Positions 1 through 10,897 of a stretch of DNA of 64,000 bases are shown piece after piece (position 1 is the first letter of the stretch; each line of letters opens with the position of its first letter). Origin of the DNA: Rhizoclosmatium globosum (Eukaryota; Chytridiomycota; Chytridiomycetes; Chytridiales; Chytriomycetaceae). The position numbers were made by a program, and so were the translations under genes. The notes below the pieces were generated by a model. That model searched no databases. It was not told the DNA's origin and worked only from the letters and a program-made list of their open reading frames with translations. Where the stretch lies: positions 310,001 to 374,000 of the forward strand of contig MCGO01000006.1 in the NCBI GenBank assembly GCA_002104985.1, written 5' to 3'.

Positions 1-2
1 AT

Positions 3-764
3 GATGAGTATGAAGACTTTTTTGGAAGTGATGATTCCCTTGATTTCTCGCTTGGACCCAAAATACCTGATCCCGAGGAAGAATGGAACACGGCGGAAGG
101 AAGAATTCTGTTGGGCTCGTTGAAACAAGAGCTAAAGTTGGACGACGAGGGCCATTGATATTGGAAAGTCTTCCTCGACCATCTAAAAAAGAATCAATCT
201 CCAGAAGGGGATCAGCATCTAATGCAGCACAGGAGCTATGATAAACGAACTAGAAAGGTTTCAATTTGTCCTGTGGCTGGGAATGAAACTCCAACAGTTC
301 AATCCGAGTACAGAAACTTTTCTCGGCAAACACGATTAATTCTCTGACGGAGGAAAAGAATCAGTTATCTCTCGTGACTCTCAATATGAAGGGCGAAAGA
401 GTAGCATGAAGCGAGCCTCATCTGCTGGTGGCCGTGTGAAATTCGAGCTTGATAAAGACTTCGGAGATGTTGCCATACCAGCCGCTATTTCAGAATCAAT
501 CCATGAGGAATTTGATGAAGAAATATGCTTAAATCGCCGCCATCCATAAATCCTGTAAATTTGATGGGGTTGGATTCCTATGAATCGCCTTATCAGCTGA
601 AATGTGAAAAGTGGGCCCCATTGACCATGAGTGCAGTGGATGACTTTCGAAAAACATTATACCAACGTGTATCAAAACAGTACCAAAAATCGACGAAATT
701 GCATCAGCGTCGAAGAGAAGATTGCGTTGCCGAAGTTGATGAGAGTTTGGGTGAATCCAGTTGA
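3..764 (+). CDS. 3' end of an unrecognised gene, reading frame broken
   Basis: I do not recognise this protein. Coding-like sequence enters from the left edge in one frame (acidic, with DEYEDFFGSDDSLDFSLGPK near base 3), runs into a stop at 156, continues in a second frame from about 152 (a Ser/Arg-rich stretch), in a third from about 340 to 525, and in a fourth stretch from 525 to the stop at 762-764. The last part is basic and ends in EVDESLGESS. No GT-AG intron explains the changes of frame, so I read them as single-base losses or as decay. The neighbouring GTR1 gene shows the same kind of damage, which favours sequence error at this end. The gene is convergent with GTR1. Confidence 0.35.
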
Positions 765-785
765 ATAAAGATGGTTTATTTCTGC

Positions 786-2101
786 TTATCTAAATTGACC
801 CTGTTCGATTTTTTCAAAGTGCTTTCTTGCAGAATTGATATTCATCATCGTAGCAGCGGGTTCTGGAAGAGGGTTACCAACTACTAATAAAAGGGAACCA
901 CTTACGAATGTTTGGATCAGAACAACAACCATGACGTACGTATTTGGAGTCAGAACATCTACAAACGCAGAGAATCCTTTGCGTCTTACTTCCATACTTT
1001 GAAACTGAGCCTGATTCTTCGAACAAGAGAGCTTAAACTGCTTGATTATATTTGATACTTTTTCGAAGCGCTGCGGATCAGGCGTTAATTGCGATTTTAG
1101 CGCATTGTCCTGTTAAATGAATGGTTTAGAAAGCCCTATGATTGATAAACAAACCTTGATAAAGTCGACTGCAGTTGAATGGGAAATGACAAGAAACGTC
1201 GTTCTCTCGAAAAGAATGATTTCATCCGCATCGCAGACTCGGCAAAAGTTCTCGAGCTGTGTTTCCAGCACTTTCACATTTGGAATCAAGGAATAGACTA
1301 TAGAACTCCAAGCCTTATACAAAGTTTCATCCCAAATAGAAGTGGCAAAAGATGTTATGTTCAAAGAACCAGCTCTCTTTTTGAGCTGAGCCTCCAGGTT
1401 TCGGAAAACCTGTTGTTTGGTTTGAGACAAAGCTAGTGTCAGGAACTTGAATCAATAGACTCAACTTCCTCTCGTTGACCTTCCTTCACCAAATCCATTT
1501 TATGAATCAAACAGAAGATACGCGCATCTTTTGAGTTGGTCCCAATTGCTCAAGGGTGTTTTGAAAGTATGTAAGATCCTTTTCGAGTTCACGCGATTCA
1601 ACATCAAAGATATAAATCAAGACTTCCACGTTTCGAAATATTGGTCCTTTTGGGACGCAAAGTAGCTCTCCATAAACACGTCTTGGCTAATGAAGGATGA
1701 ACAACGAATCAAAGCCAGTGCTGGGCAACGCACCCTCCACAATCCCAAAGATTCAAAACGAGGTTGCCGAGAAAGCGCACGTGGAGTGTTCGATATCGAC
1801 TTGAACCGAGAGAGTTAGCGAGAAGGCAGCAGCAACACACACGTACTCGTAGCGCCGAGACGCCGCGTGTCCCTGGCAATGTAGTTTGCAAAGATGATTG
1901 AGCGCATGGACGTCTTTCCGCTTCCGGACTTGCCCATCAAAAGCACCTGCGATTGCGAGTCAACGTTGAAGTCGGCGAGTCAGAACAGTCGACCTCGGCT
2001 TGAAATGGCGCACGTGGCTCGGCGGCGCGCGTGGTCAGGGTCTCGTGCGCCATTGGCGTGGCTTAAAGTGTGGCGGAGGGGCGGCTCACCTTCTTCTTCA
2101 T
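786..2101 (-). CDS. GTR1: Rag GTPase, RagA/Gtr1 type (frame interrupted several times)
   Basis: RagA/Gtr1 binds GTP on the vacuole and recruits TORC1 in response to amino acids. The start is MKKK at 2101, followed by an intron and the P-loop [15 protein letters not shown]. Then come [17 protein letters not shown], the switch region with [11 protein letters not shown], and the C-terminal roadblock-like half ([19 protein letters not shown], then NTYVMVV and [16 protein letters not shown]). All introns found have GT-AG ends. At least five one-base shifts interrupt the frame: near 1790, around 1645-1650 (two), near 1540 and near 930. The amino-acid identity to the family stays very high on both sides of each shift, so the gene itself is probably intact and the sequence faulty; a recent pseudogene is the alternative. 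NPRL2, a regulator of this GTPase, lies about 21 kb away. Confidence 0.85.
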
Positions 2102-2150
2102 TGTGGGTGTTTGTGGCGAATGTTTGTGAATGAAAAACAACTAATAACTT

Positions 2151-2950
2151 CTAGTTCTTATTCATCGCCTTTTCAAGATTCTCAAGTCTCTCGTTGAAAC
2201 TTTTCTGAAGAGCCTCGAATTTACTCTCAATCACATCGAGTACTTGCTTCTGTAGCGCTTCAAACTTGTAATCAATCTCTCGGTTGGAATACCTACTTTG
2301 GCGTGTCAAGGCGAACATATTTGAATTTTGAAGTTACCGGCTAAGATCAGAATTCTGCAATCGTTCAATCATATCTGTGATTCCAAAATCTTTCATCATC
2401 TGAAGTGGCAGGGTTGCTGGTAGCGTTGGTTGCGATTTAACGTCCTGAGAGTTTGACGATGTGGCGACGAGAGCATCGACAAGAATAAGGACGCTTTGAA
2501 GTTCAAGTGTATCCTTTGAATCTCGCGGTAAAGACAGGAACTAAAGGAACCAGTTAGGGCTCCGATCATGATCAATTTGCACAAATAATACCTTAATCCT
2601 CACAGTAGATAAGCTGAAAGTGTCAACTTCAAAGTCAAACAGAGTTGTTGACCATAAACCATTGTCCAACTTTTCAGCCTCTCCCGTTGAACCCATGTAT
2701 TCATCATCCATGGTATACAATTCTGTATCCGCGAGTTTGATACTATGCGTAAAGCCTGAAGATTCATGGCAGCAGAGAAAGTTATGTGAAGCAAAACAGC
2801 TTCAGTCGAAGTAGCTCGTTTCAGCAACATGGGCGTCAAGCTTGGATCAGTGTTCACTTCAGTTTCATTCGTTTTGATAGCGATGATGTCAACCAAGTTC
2901 CCTGACGACAGGACTTCCCATCCAGTCGAAACTTGGACATCTGATGCCAT
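2151..2950 (-). CDS. Conserved-looking protein with C-terminal coiled coil
   Basis: I do not recognise the family. The start MASDVQVSTGWEVLSSGNLV at 2950 opens the reading frame; a central part reads IKLADTELYTMDDEYMGS and DFEVDTFSLSTVRIK. After a 50-base intron comes FLSLPRDSKDTLELQS, and after a second intron the protein ends in a clear amphipathic coiled coil (YKFEALQKQVLDVIESKFEA, then LQKSFNERLENLEKAMNKN). The frame changes once near 2775 without a splice signal, which matches the one-base losses seen elsewhere in the window. The stop is only 50 bases from the start of GTR1 on the same strand. An oligomerising adaptor role is a guess from the coiled coil only. Confidence 0.55.
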
Positions 2951-3084
2951 CTTTGAAAATGAAATTGTAATATGAATACAATGAAGTCGTTTGTTAAAGA
3001 TCATTATTCAATTACTTTTACCGTCAGTAAACATTAAATCCCGAGCTGAACTCTTCAGCCACAAGTTTAAAAAACCTCTTAAAA

Positions 3085-3962
3085 ATGCTCAATCCAGCAA
3101 CATTTGACCAAGAAAGACTCGTCACTTCCATTCACGTTTCTCCAAAGCTACTCCTCGGCATCCGCTGCATTTGGTTGGCTTACACAATCGCTTGCATGGT
3201 TGGAGAGTTTGTTTGGGATGCAAAACACTCTTGGGGCTACTTCACTGAATGGACCTGGCTTGGCCTCATTATGTACCTGACAGTAAGTAGCCAGGTATTT
3301 TAGTTCAAGTGAAATCTGATCCTTGAAACGAAAGACGGCTGTGTTCAATGGATACTTGTATGTTATCAAAAAGGAACTGTGTCTAAATTTGAGGCTCGAT
3401 CTCCTTGGGTCAAGTATTTTAACTGGCTACTTTATGTTCTTCCCGCGACTTACGTGTACGTGGTGTCTGTGGTATTCTGGGCTCTCCTGATCTCATTTCT
3501 CAATGATGCGCCCCCTTTGGATAAATGGTATTTATCATTTCCATAATGATATGAAACTAAGTTTGTCAAAGGTTGCTTGTAAGCCAACATTCCTTCAACA
3601 GCATCATCATGTTCAGCGAGATGCTTCTAGGTCGCGTTCCTCTCGCATACGTTTTCATTATTCCCTTCTTTGTGATAGCCATGCTGTACTTGGTGCTGGC
3701 GTTTCTTTTTCACTCTTGGTCTGGAATTTGGGTGTACAGCTTTTTGGATACAGCTAAACCTTACTGGTATCTGTGGTACCTTGGAGTCCTGTCTTTCTTC
3801 TTGATTGAGTTTGTGATTGTCGTTTTCATTCATAACGCTCGCGATAGAAGACGCGAACGACTGCATAAACCAATTCTTCAAGATGGAGAAGTGGAATTGG
3901 AAAGGTTTAATTTAAGAAATAAAATCGACATACCTCATATACAAACATTTAACGACTGGTGA
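3085..3962 (+). CDS. Rolling-stone / FAR-17a/AIG1-like multi-pass membrane protein, copy A
   Basis: This is the first of two tandem paralogues. Three exons (about 3085-3282, 3336-3530, 3571-3962) encode repeated hydrophobic segments. Family-like features are the YFTEWTWLGLIMYLT segment, and in exon 3 the motif SQHSFNSIIMFSEMLLGRVP followed by further helices and a basic tail with HNARDRRRERLHKP. The HxxNSxIM pattern is what Rolling-stone/FAR-17a family members share; some members of that wider group are lipid hydrolases or fusion factors, so a specific function cannot be given. One base is missing in the A run at 3368-3372: six A residues give IKKGTVSKFEARSP in line with copy B. The start is chosen by alignment with copy B. 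Confidence 0.7.
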
Positions 3963-4058
3963 TATAATTAGATGAGTAATTGGTTCCGATCCGAAAAAAT
4001 TGAGGATGAGGGATGAGGGCTTTTGTTCCAATTTTGTTCACCCTCGCCGATATCACAA

Positions 4059-4903
4059 ATGGTGCTCCACCCTGGACTGCTGGACCAAGAGAAGCTCGTC
4101 ACTTCCATCCATGTCTCTCCCAAGACTCTTCTCTACGTTCGTTCATTCTGGCTTGTGTACACAATCCTCTGTCTGATTCTGGAAATTGTGTACTTTGGAC
4201 GAACACTTTGGGGTTTCTTCACCGAGTGGACCTGGCTTGGTCTCATCTTTTACCTCTCTGTAAGTAAACCAAATGATTGTATTGTATGACTAACAGTTCT
4301 ATAGACTGCTGTCTACAACAGTCACTTATACGTGACCAAGAGTGATGCTTTGGCCATAATGGAGGCCCGTCCTTATTGGATGAAGTACGGCAACTGGTTG
4401 CTTTATGCTCTTCCAGCTACGTACGTATATATCGTCAGTATCGTATTCTGGGCACTTTTGGCATCCGTTCTAAGCAATGCTGATTCAGTGAATTCCTGGT
4501 AGGATATTGCCTCTTGAAAATATTTAAATTGACTTACTCTTTGTTTGCAAGGCTTACGGTCAGTCAACATGCACTAAACAGTGTCATCATGATTGGTGAA
4601 CTGGTTTTGGGTAGAATTCCCCTCGCATATGCGTTCATGATTCCGTTCATTGTTATTGCTTTAATGTACTTGGGGATTGCGTTGGTTTTCCACGCTGTGT
4701 ACGGTTCTTGGTCCTATGGATTCTTGGATACTTCCAAGCCAATGTGGTATCTTTGGTATATCGGTGTTATTCTCTTCTTCGTGATCGAGTTTGTGGTCGT
4801 TGTTTACATTCACAACTCTCGTGACAGACGAAGAGAAAGACTTCAGAAGCCTGTTCTCCGCATCAACGAAGTTGAGTTGGATAAAAGAGATGGGTCTGTT
4901 TAA
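4059..4903 (+). CDS. Rolling-stone / FAR-17a/AIG1-like multi-pass membrane protein, copy B
   Basis: This intact paralogue of the preceding gene begins 97 bases after its stop. Exons are about 4059-4259, 4305-4498 and 4553-4903, at the same intron positions as copy A. It contains GFFTEWTWLGLIFYLS, then LLYALPATYVYIVSIVFWAL, then SQHALNSVIMIGELVLGRIP and two further helices, and ends in a basic cytosolic-type tail (HNSRDRRRERLQKP). An upstream in-frame ATG at 4023 exists, but 4059 aligns with copy A. The HALNSVIM motif and helix layout fit the Rolling-stone family. The pair most likely arose by local tandem duplication. Substrate and localisation cannot be read from the sequence. Confidence 0.75.
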
Positions 4904-4961
4904 TTCATCAACACCGACGCTGTACATTTAGTTATTCATAGAATACATATTATTATTTGTT

Positions 4962-6875
4962 CTACTTGCTATTGGCCCGGCATTTTCGAAATAACTCAAC
5001 CCATTCCGTCACTATTCCGCTGCCAAATATAACACACAAAAAGAATCCCAGGGACGAGAGTAGTCCTTCGACCATAAATAACTCGGCGAAGCTTGGGATC
5101 TGGCCTTGGGTATATACTGCACAATCGGATTGTTGCTTCCCCGCTAGGATGCAAGTATACCATTCTTTCAGCCACTCTGATTGTGTGTCAATCAGCTTTG
5201 ATCGCTGTGCAAGATAGCGATAGTATATCCATATCCATATCCAAATAGAAATGAACACAATGCCTAATAGAATCGCTCGCCAATATTCCTTCAAATTTCG
5301 ATATGCAAACTTCTGTTTCTTTTGGAAGTTGGCTACTCGAGCGTGCGACTGTGAAATCATTGACTTTGTTTGGTCAGAGTTTCACGAACTCCTTTCAAGC
5401 TGGGCTGAAGGCTTGGTTTTCGGGGAAGAGCTTCGAAACTTCCTCGAATGTTCACAGTTGACGTTGTTTTCCTCTTTCCACTGAACATACCTATATCCAT
5501 GCCTATGTCAGACGTAGTTTGATTCGATAAAACGCAGCTTCTGAGTCCTCTGTTGCTTTGCTCTCCACATCTGCTGCATCAAACGCAACGCGAACCATAG
5601 TGATAATAGTAGCAAAATGCGCCAAGAATCCCGGTATTCCAATGACAGCAAGGGGATAGAAATAAAAGAGGTTTCCATACTCAGCTTTGAATGTACAAAC
5701 TCGACCTCTACTCCCATATTGTCCCAAAATTGCAAAAGCTATCGGGGGGATCAAGCAAGGAATCCAAGTTATACCATGAAACCAGCGATACTCTTTATCC
5801 AACATTTTAGACTGCCAAACAATTCTGACATGTAAGGCGATAAGGAAGATGGTTGTCCAAAGGAGCAATAAATATGAGCACCAAACAAATAGAAATCCCT
5901 GTATTGCGCAAATTGTGCTGTTGTGTTGAGTGGCACTTGTTATTTCATCAACGCAGTTATAGCGGCCACCATTTCCAAAATTAATTGTGCCGAGAAGGTG
6001 AAAACAGTACAAACAATTGAAGTGATCCAGATTATTGTAGCGGGATGGGTACGTTTATCGGGAAACTGTATATACGATACAGTCACAAACAGTGAACCCA
6101 AGAAAGATAGCATATTCATGATATCACAGAATGCAAGGTAGACATCAATTTGATTTTTGGAGTAGAAATTGTTCGGAAGTGGCATGGAAGGCAACAAGAT
6201 CCAATGCAATTCTGGCCCTCGATTGAAATTGATGTTGTGTTTGGATTGTAATTCGGATTCGGTCGAAGAGTTGCCGGACAAGATGCGTTTACTTCTGCCA
6301 CTTTTTGACTGTCATGTCCAATACAGGAGGCATTACTCGAATAAGGGACAGGCAACGTCGAAACATTCCCATCACAGTTTGGAAGTGATGCAACTCGACC
6401 CAACATTGTGAACAGTGGCCGACATAATGAAACCGTATCGAGACACATCGATTTACACGCGACATGAGGATCAGCGATACCTAATGTTAAAAGAGTGAGC
6501 AAGCGGGTCTGATTAAAAACCTAACTTAACCATTCGCACAGCTCGGGTACGCGGACAAACACGACAATTTCACAAAAGATGTGACACAAGATTGATACAG
6601 CACCGTATGATTCAAACTAAAAAGCATATCCATCCCTTTCGCCTTCATGGCCATTTCAATCATTTGAATCGAATAGTTTTGTGGGATATAGACTGGATAA
6701 TCAATAAATTGAGAACAATACGAACTGGCACCATGTATATACGGCACACATGATGCTGCCATCGCCATGGGTTGGAGAGTCTTGGGTTCGTTTTGCAACA
6801 ATGTGATGTTAGGACAAGGAGATTTACAGATTCACAAATGAAATAACCTCAAATTAATAAAATACCCAACTGCAT
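4962..6875 (-). CDS. Frizzled/Smoothened-like seven-helix receptor with Fz cysteine-rich domain
   Basis: The extracellular N-terminal half is cysteine-rich (SSYCSQFIDYPVYIPQN, SCLSAYPSCANG, ACKSMCLDTVSLCRPLF, then QNCIGSCCLPC), which matches a Frizzled CRD followed by the cysteine linker. Seven hydrophobic segments follow: AFCDIMNMLSFLGSLFVTV, TIIWITSIVCTVFTF, FLFVWCSYLLLLWTTIF, ITWIPCLIPPIAFAIL, YFYPLAVIGIPGFLAHF, AILLGIVFISIWIWIW and MVEGLLSSLGFFLCVIFG. Frizzled/Smoothened-like receptors without Wnt pathway partners are known from amoebae and some early fungi; ligand and signalling route are unknown here. I see no KTxxxW Dishevelled motif in the short tail. One base is missing at the GG of 6181-6182. 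The start is not settled: ATG at 6768 would lack a signal peptide, while ATG at 6875 (MQLGILLI) needs an unresolved junction. The join near 5510 is also uncertain. Confidence 0.8.
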
Positions 6876-6952
6876 GAATGTCTTCAAATGAAAATCGATT
6901 TTATTGAATAAAGAGCACAAGTTTTAAGAAACAGTTACTTGAAAATCGTAAT

Positions 6953-8634
6953 TCAATAAGAAGCCTTTCGTCTTGCTGCCTCTGATGATTCACTCACACT
7001 ACCCAACTTTGGAGAAGTAGCTCTACGAGAAGGTTCTTTTCCTTTAGGCGATGATGCTTTTGGTGATGAAGAAGGCCCTTTATCTGAAGCGATTGGTACA
7101 GATTCGGCCTCGACAATGCTCACTTTCGGAGGTAGTCCTTTCAAAGCTGGTGACGTCGCTCGCCTTATTATTGGGGGTGCGAAATGCTCACCATCTGCAT
7201 CTTGCGGTGTCTTTTTCCGATGCTCTCCCGGTACAGTAGCTTTTCCGTGCTGCTTCTCACTAGATGTTGAAGATGAGCCTGACGAGCGACGTTCAGAGTG
7301 ACCGCCTCGAATTAGAGTACTTGCAGATTTGTATCCTCCGTTTTTAAAAAATCTGGCATTGCTCGCACAGATTAGTTTTAATGCTTCGGAATTCTCGAGT
7401 TTCGATTTCTGGTTGAAGTTTGTTCCGTTCGGAGCTGGTTCATCGGTAATCGCTGTGAGTGTGGCGAGATCTGGCGTTTGGAATGGGAAAATTGTGTCAA
7501 GTTGTGGAGTGGAGGTTGATCGTGAACCAGGCGCTGACTTGGTTGATCGCAAAGCTGGGCTTGCTCTGGATGAAGGTGCGTTGGAATCAGAAGGTGAAGA
7601 AACTTGGCGCTCATTTGTTGAGGATGCATCGTTAAAGGTAAAGAAGCTTCGTTAACTTCTTCATCAGATTCAGGTCTCAGAACAGTTATCATGGGAACTT
7701 TGCCAGATTCAGCTATGTTTTGTTAATTTATCCATATAAACGCCGAGTGCAACTCAACTTATTTGTTTTTCTCTCCAATTTGCAGCCTTCAAGAATTGAG
7801 CAATCCATTCCAACTTAAGTTCTTCAGACGGTGCAATAAGGATCCACATGAACTCTTTCCCATCATTTGTTTCATTTAATGCTCCTGGTGGTGGTGTTAA
7901 CCAGAAGGAATGAGAGAAAAGGCCAAATTCAGTTGGGTTGATGAGGCAGTCGTCTAATTTGATAATCGCAGTCGCATCCTTGTCCTAAATAATATTATTA
8001 CGAGTTTAATATAAGTAAATTTTTTTGTACCTGGGGCGTTTTCAACAGAAACGCTTTGTTATCCTTGATAATCACAAACCGCTTCTTCCATTTCATCTCT
8101 GAGGCTGCAAGAGACCATTGCCGTACAATAATAAAACCAGAATACTGATTTATGTTGAGATCCGCCGGAATTGGGTATCGATACTTCAATTTGAGCTTTC
8201 AAATCAAAGTGTGAGTCATAGCCGGGGGAAGGGAATGAAAATCTACTTACTCCAGCCAGTTTACGCGTTGGAGAATCCTGTTGATCTTCTACTTTGCCAT
8301 ATAAGTCCCATCCTGTTCTGTGGAGCACAGGTTGCGTGGTGAATAGGTCACTTTCGGCTCTTGACTTCTTCCCAACACTCGAAATGCTAGCCGTACTACT
8401 CGCCACAGATTCCGCGCTCTTTTCTTTATCTTTTTTTAGTGGAAGGGGCGGCGGCGAAATACTTTGCTCGTTCATATTGAAGTTACTTTCTTGTTTTAGA
8501 GTGTCGTAAGAATGGTCAATTGGATCTGATTGTCTTCGCGATCGTGATGGTTCTTTTTCAAGGATACAGAAAGTGTCGTCAGAAAATTCGAAGGTGGGGA
8601 CTGATGCTGTCTGTCGAGCAGTGTTGCTGCTCAT
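6953..8634 (-). CDS. PH-domain protein with Ser-rich flanks
   Basis: The protein starts MSSNTARQTASVPTFEFS at 8634. A low-complexity Ser/Pro region (SISPPPLPLKKDKEKSAES) comes first. Then a pleckstrin-homology domain is spread over several exons: YSGFIIVRQWSLAASEMKWK, KRFVIIKDNKAFLLKTPQ, a loop with NPTEFGLFSHSFWLT, and the closing helix EELKLEWIAQFLKAANW with the invariant Trp. A long disordered tail rich in Ser, Pro and Lys follows (KGPSSSPKASSPKGKEPSRR). PH domains bind phosphoinositides or proteins at membranes; no catalytic domain is visible, so an adaptor role is inferred. One base appears missing in the AAA at 7640-7642, giving SFTFNDASS as the continuing frame. Confidence 0.75.
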
Positions 8635-8710
8635 TGTTTCAAACAAGGGCAATAAACAGGACGAGAATTTATTCAACCTCAAAATAAATACCAGGTAAAT
8701 CACTAATAAA

Positions 8711-10680
8711 TCATTTGAATAACTCTTTGCGATGGACAGGAAGCTCGTCCTTAGCTTTGAAGAATAATCCTGTAATGTCATTGTTGATAAGTCATCCGAA
8801 TCGAAACATAATTAAACCAAACTTACCACAAGCATTGCAAAGCGTCTTTGGACCCAGCGGTCCAGTTCGAGGTAGAATAGTACTCTTACCCAAACACTGA
8901 CAAAGACAACGTCAATCACAACACCAAAACTGGAAAATCTACTCACCCAACAATAGCTACATTTCCAGGCATTTTTCTCTTCAGGAGTAGCCCATCCTTC
9001 TTCTCCGTCCGCCAAGTTCCCAGGTTGCATATATCCCGCGTTGAAGTCAATAAAGAATCCACGCCCCCTCCGAACTCCGCCGCCTGCAGCACGATTACTC
9101 CTCTGCTTACGAGCGCGGTCTTTTTCTCTCTCAATTAAATGCCTTTCCAACGCATCTCGTGACATTTCTTCAACAATTGGTCCCCATTCTTCTACTTCTG
9201 CTTCACGTCCCTGACGTAGTCCCACTTCAATAGGACGCACTGTAGATTCTCTGAGCATTCCAAGAATGATATTAGCTTCATCGACATCTTCGACTGTGCC
9301 AGGTCCGCCAGAAACTGCAGATACAACGTGACGAACGCGAGCAAGTTGTTCGTGAATTGCATGAGCTACGAGAGGTGGGAATTCGGAACCGAGACCCAAG
9401 TCTGCTGCAAGTTGGACAGCAAATTCTTCAGGCGTAAGGGTAGAAGAGAGGTCCCATTCAAAGCGGTCAATCAAGTGATATTGGTTGAAGAGAATGTCGA
9501 GATTGATGACAATACGGGAGTCTGCATCAAAGGGGACTTCGGAGGTGAGGAGAGACATGTGTTCGGCAATTTGTTGTTTGATGGAGTCTTCGATGAGGGA
9601 GGAATACATGGACACAGGCACATCCAAGTCTTCGCACATGAATTCAGCAAACTTTTTCGGTGTGAGCTGTGAACAGATGAGTTAGTGACTGGGATGATAG
9701 GTGGGATGATAGGTTTTCTTAAGATCTCTCATCTTTGTAGCTTCGCTCAGGCAGACTCTTTCTCGCTTCGCTCGAATAACAACTCTTCCTCGCTTCGCTC
9801 GGGCTCGACTTCGACCTCGACCTCTGACCAGAACTCTCTCTCTCTCTCACTCGCACTCGCGCACTCTCACTCCAACTCGCAGTCCAACTCACACTCCACA
9901 GGAATACTTACAAATCTCTCCTTGACATTCCACATGAACGCATCTTTAAGTTTCATACCATCCAACTCAAAATCCAGTCGAATCGGCACCAAGTTTTCAC
10001 AGACAGAAGCATACTGATCTCTAAAGAACGGCAACAAATATTCATGGCGCGTCTTTTTGAGTCTCCGCATTTGTTGCTTGGAGGTTGCATAGACGCATGT
10101 TTCGCAGCAGCGGCAGCAGCAAGAGGACCATGCTGTCTCTGCATGACACGAAGTCGATCATCCAGAGCTTCCGCATCCATATCCTTTGGATCATCTTTAT
10201 CAATTTCCTCGTCTGAATCAAGCGACCCGATTTCGTCTTCCAGGTTCGTTTGTTCGACACGCGTAAGACGTTTTCGCTTTCCGACCACGATTGTGCCTGT
10301 GGGTGGGAGGAGGAGGGTGGAAGTTCCAGCTGTAGCTGAGACGGGTGCAGGGGTGGGAGCGAGAGGGTCTTGGGAGGGTTGGCCTTCTTTGAGACGAGCA
10401 GCGTAGAGTTTTGGAAGGGGAGGAGGGGTTTGATGGGTGGACCGTTTGTTGGAACAGGGAGCTGTTGGTTTGTGGGAGCAGGAGGACGGATTGAGCCAGG
10501 TGGACCCATGGGCATCATGACTGGACGCATAGGGGCAGCCATCATTGGGTTTCCGGGCATCATCGGTCGCATCTGTTGTTGAGGGTATTGTCCTGGGCCA
10601 AAGCCGGCGGCTGGACGCGGATATGGAGCAGTTGGAGTCGCCATCATATTCATTTGCATCGGCATCATTTGCGGTCGCAT
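8711..10680 (-). CDS. SFH1: SNF5/SFH1 (SMARCB1) chromatin-remodelling subunit
   Basis: This is a core subunit of SWI/SNF or RSC complexes in the nucleus. The N-terminus is rich in Met, Pro and Gln. A KRKRLTRVEQ nuclear-type basic patch and an acidic stretch follow. The two SNF5 repeats are visible: LVPIRLDFELDGMKLKDAF and, after a long intron, MCEDLDVPVSMYSSLIEDSI with NLDILFNQYHLIDRFEWDLS. The C-terminus has a GATA-like zinc finger, WKCSYC followed by RTGPLGPKTLCNACG, as in fungal Sfh1-type proteins; this decides for the SFH1 name over SNF5, though not firmly. The stop is at 8711-8713 after the last exon (GLFFKAKDELPVHRKELFK). One base is missing in the C run at 10425-10428 and one near 10075. 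A short 5' exon beyond 10680 is possible. Confidence 0.85.
9667..9909 (-). repeat. Long low-complexity intron in the SNF5 gene
   Basis: This intron separates the two SNF5 repeats and is about 240 bases, several times longer than the others here. On the + strand it holds three copies of CTTCGCTC within 80 bases (near 9741, 9765 and 9793), a run of CTCT dinucleotides near 9835-9850, and repeated CTCACTC/CTCGCA-like units up to the splice site. It is a simple-sequence expansion; no gene is visible in it. Confidence 0.6.
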
Positions 10681-10897
10681 TTGTGGGTTTCCTTGTGGGA
10701 GCTGTTGAGTGTGCGTTTTAGTGAGGTTGAATAATCAAAAACAGAGGGTTTGGGGGTTCAGTGTAAGGATTTCAATAAGGTGAGTCTTATAGAGGTTCTG
10801 TTCGTTGTTGGTGGTGGAACACAGTTTGAGAGGAGGCAGGCAGGGGGGAAGAGCACCATCTTGTTTGTTTCTCTCCAAGTTCCTTCACCAGCAAAAG

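Noticed and set aside
1179..1436. Plus-strand open frame opposite GTR1
   Set aside because: Shadow of the GTR1 exon [12 protein letters not shown] on the other strand.
9685..10017. Ser-rich plus-strand open frame over the SNF5 intron
   Set aside because: It arises from the simple repeats in the intron and overlaps SNF5 coding sequence.
10805..10897. Earlier in-frame ATG of NCA2
   Set aside because: The added leader (VVEHSLRGGRQGGRAPS) looks non-coding; 10898 is a better start.
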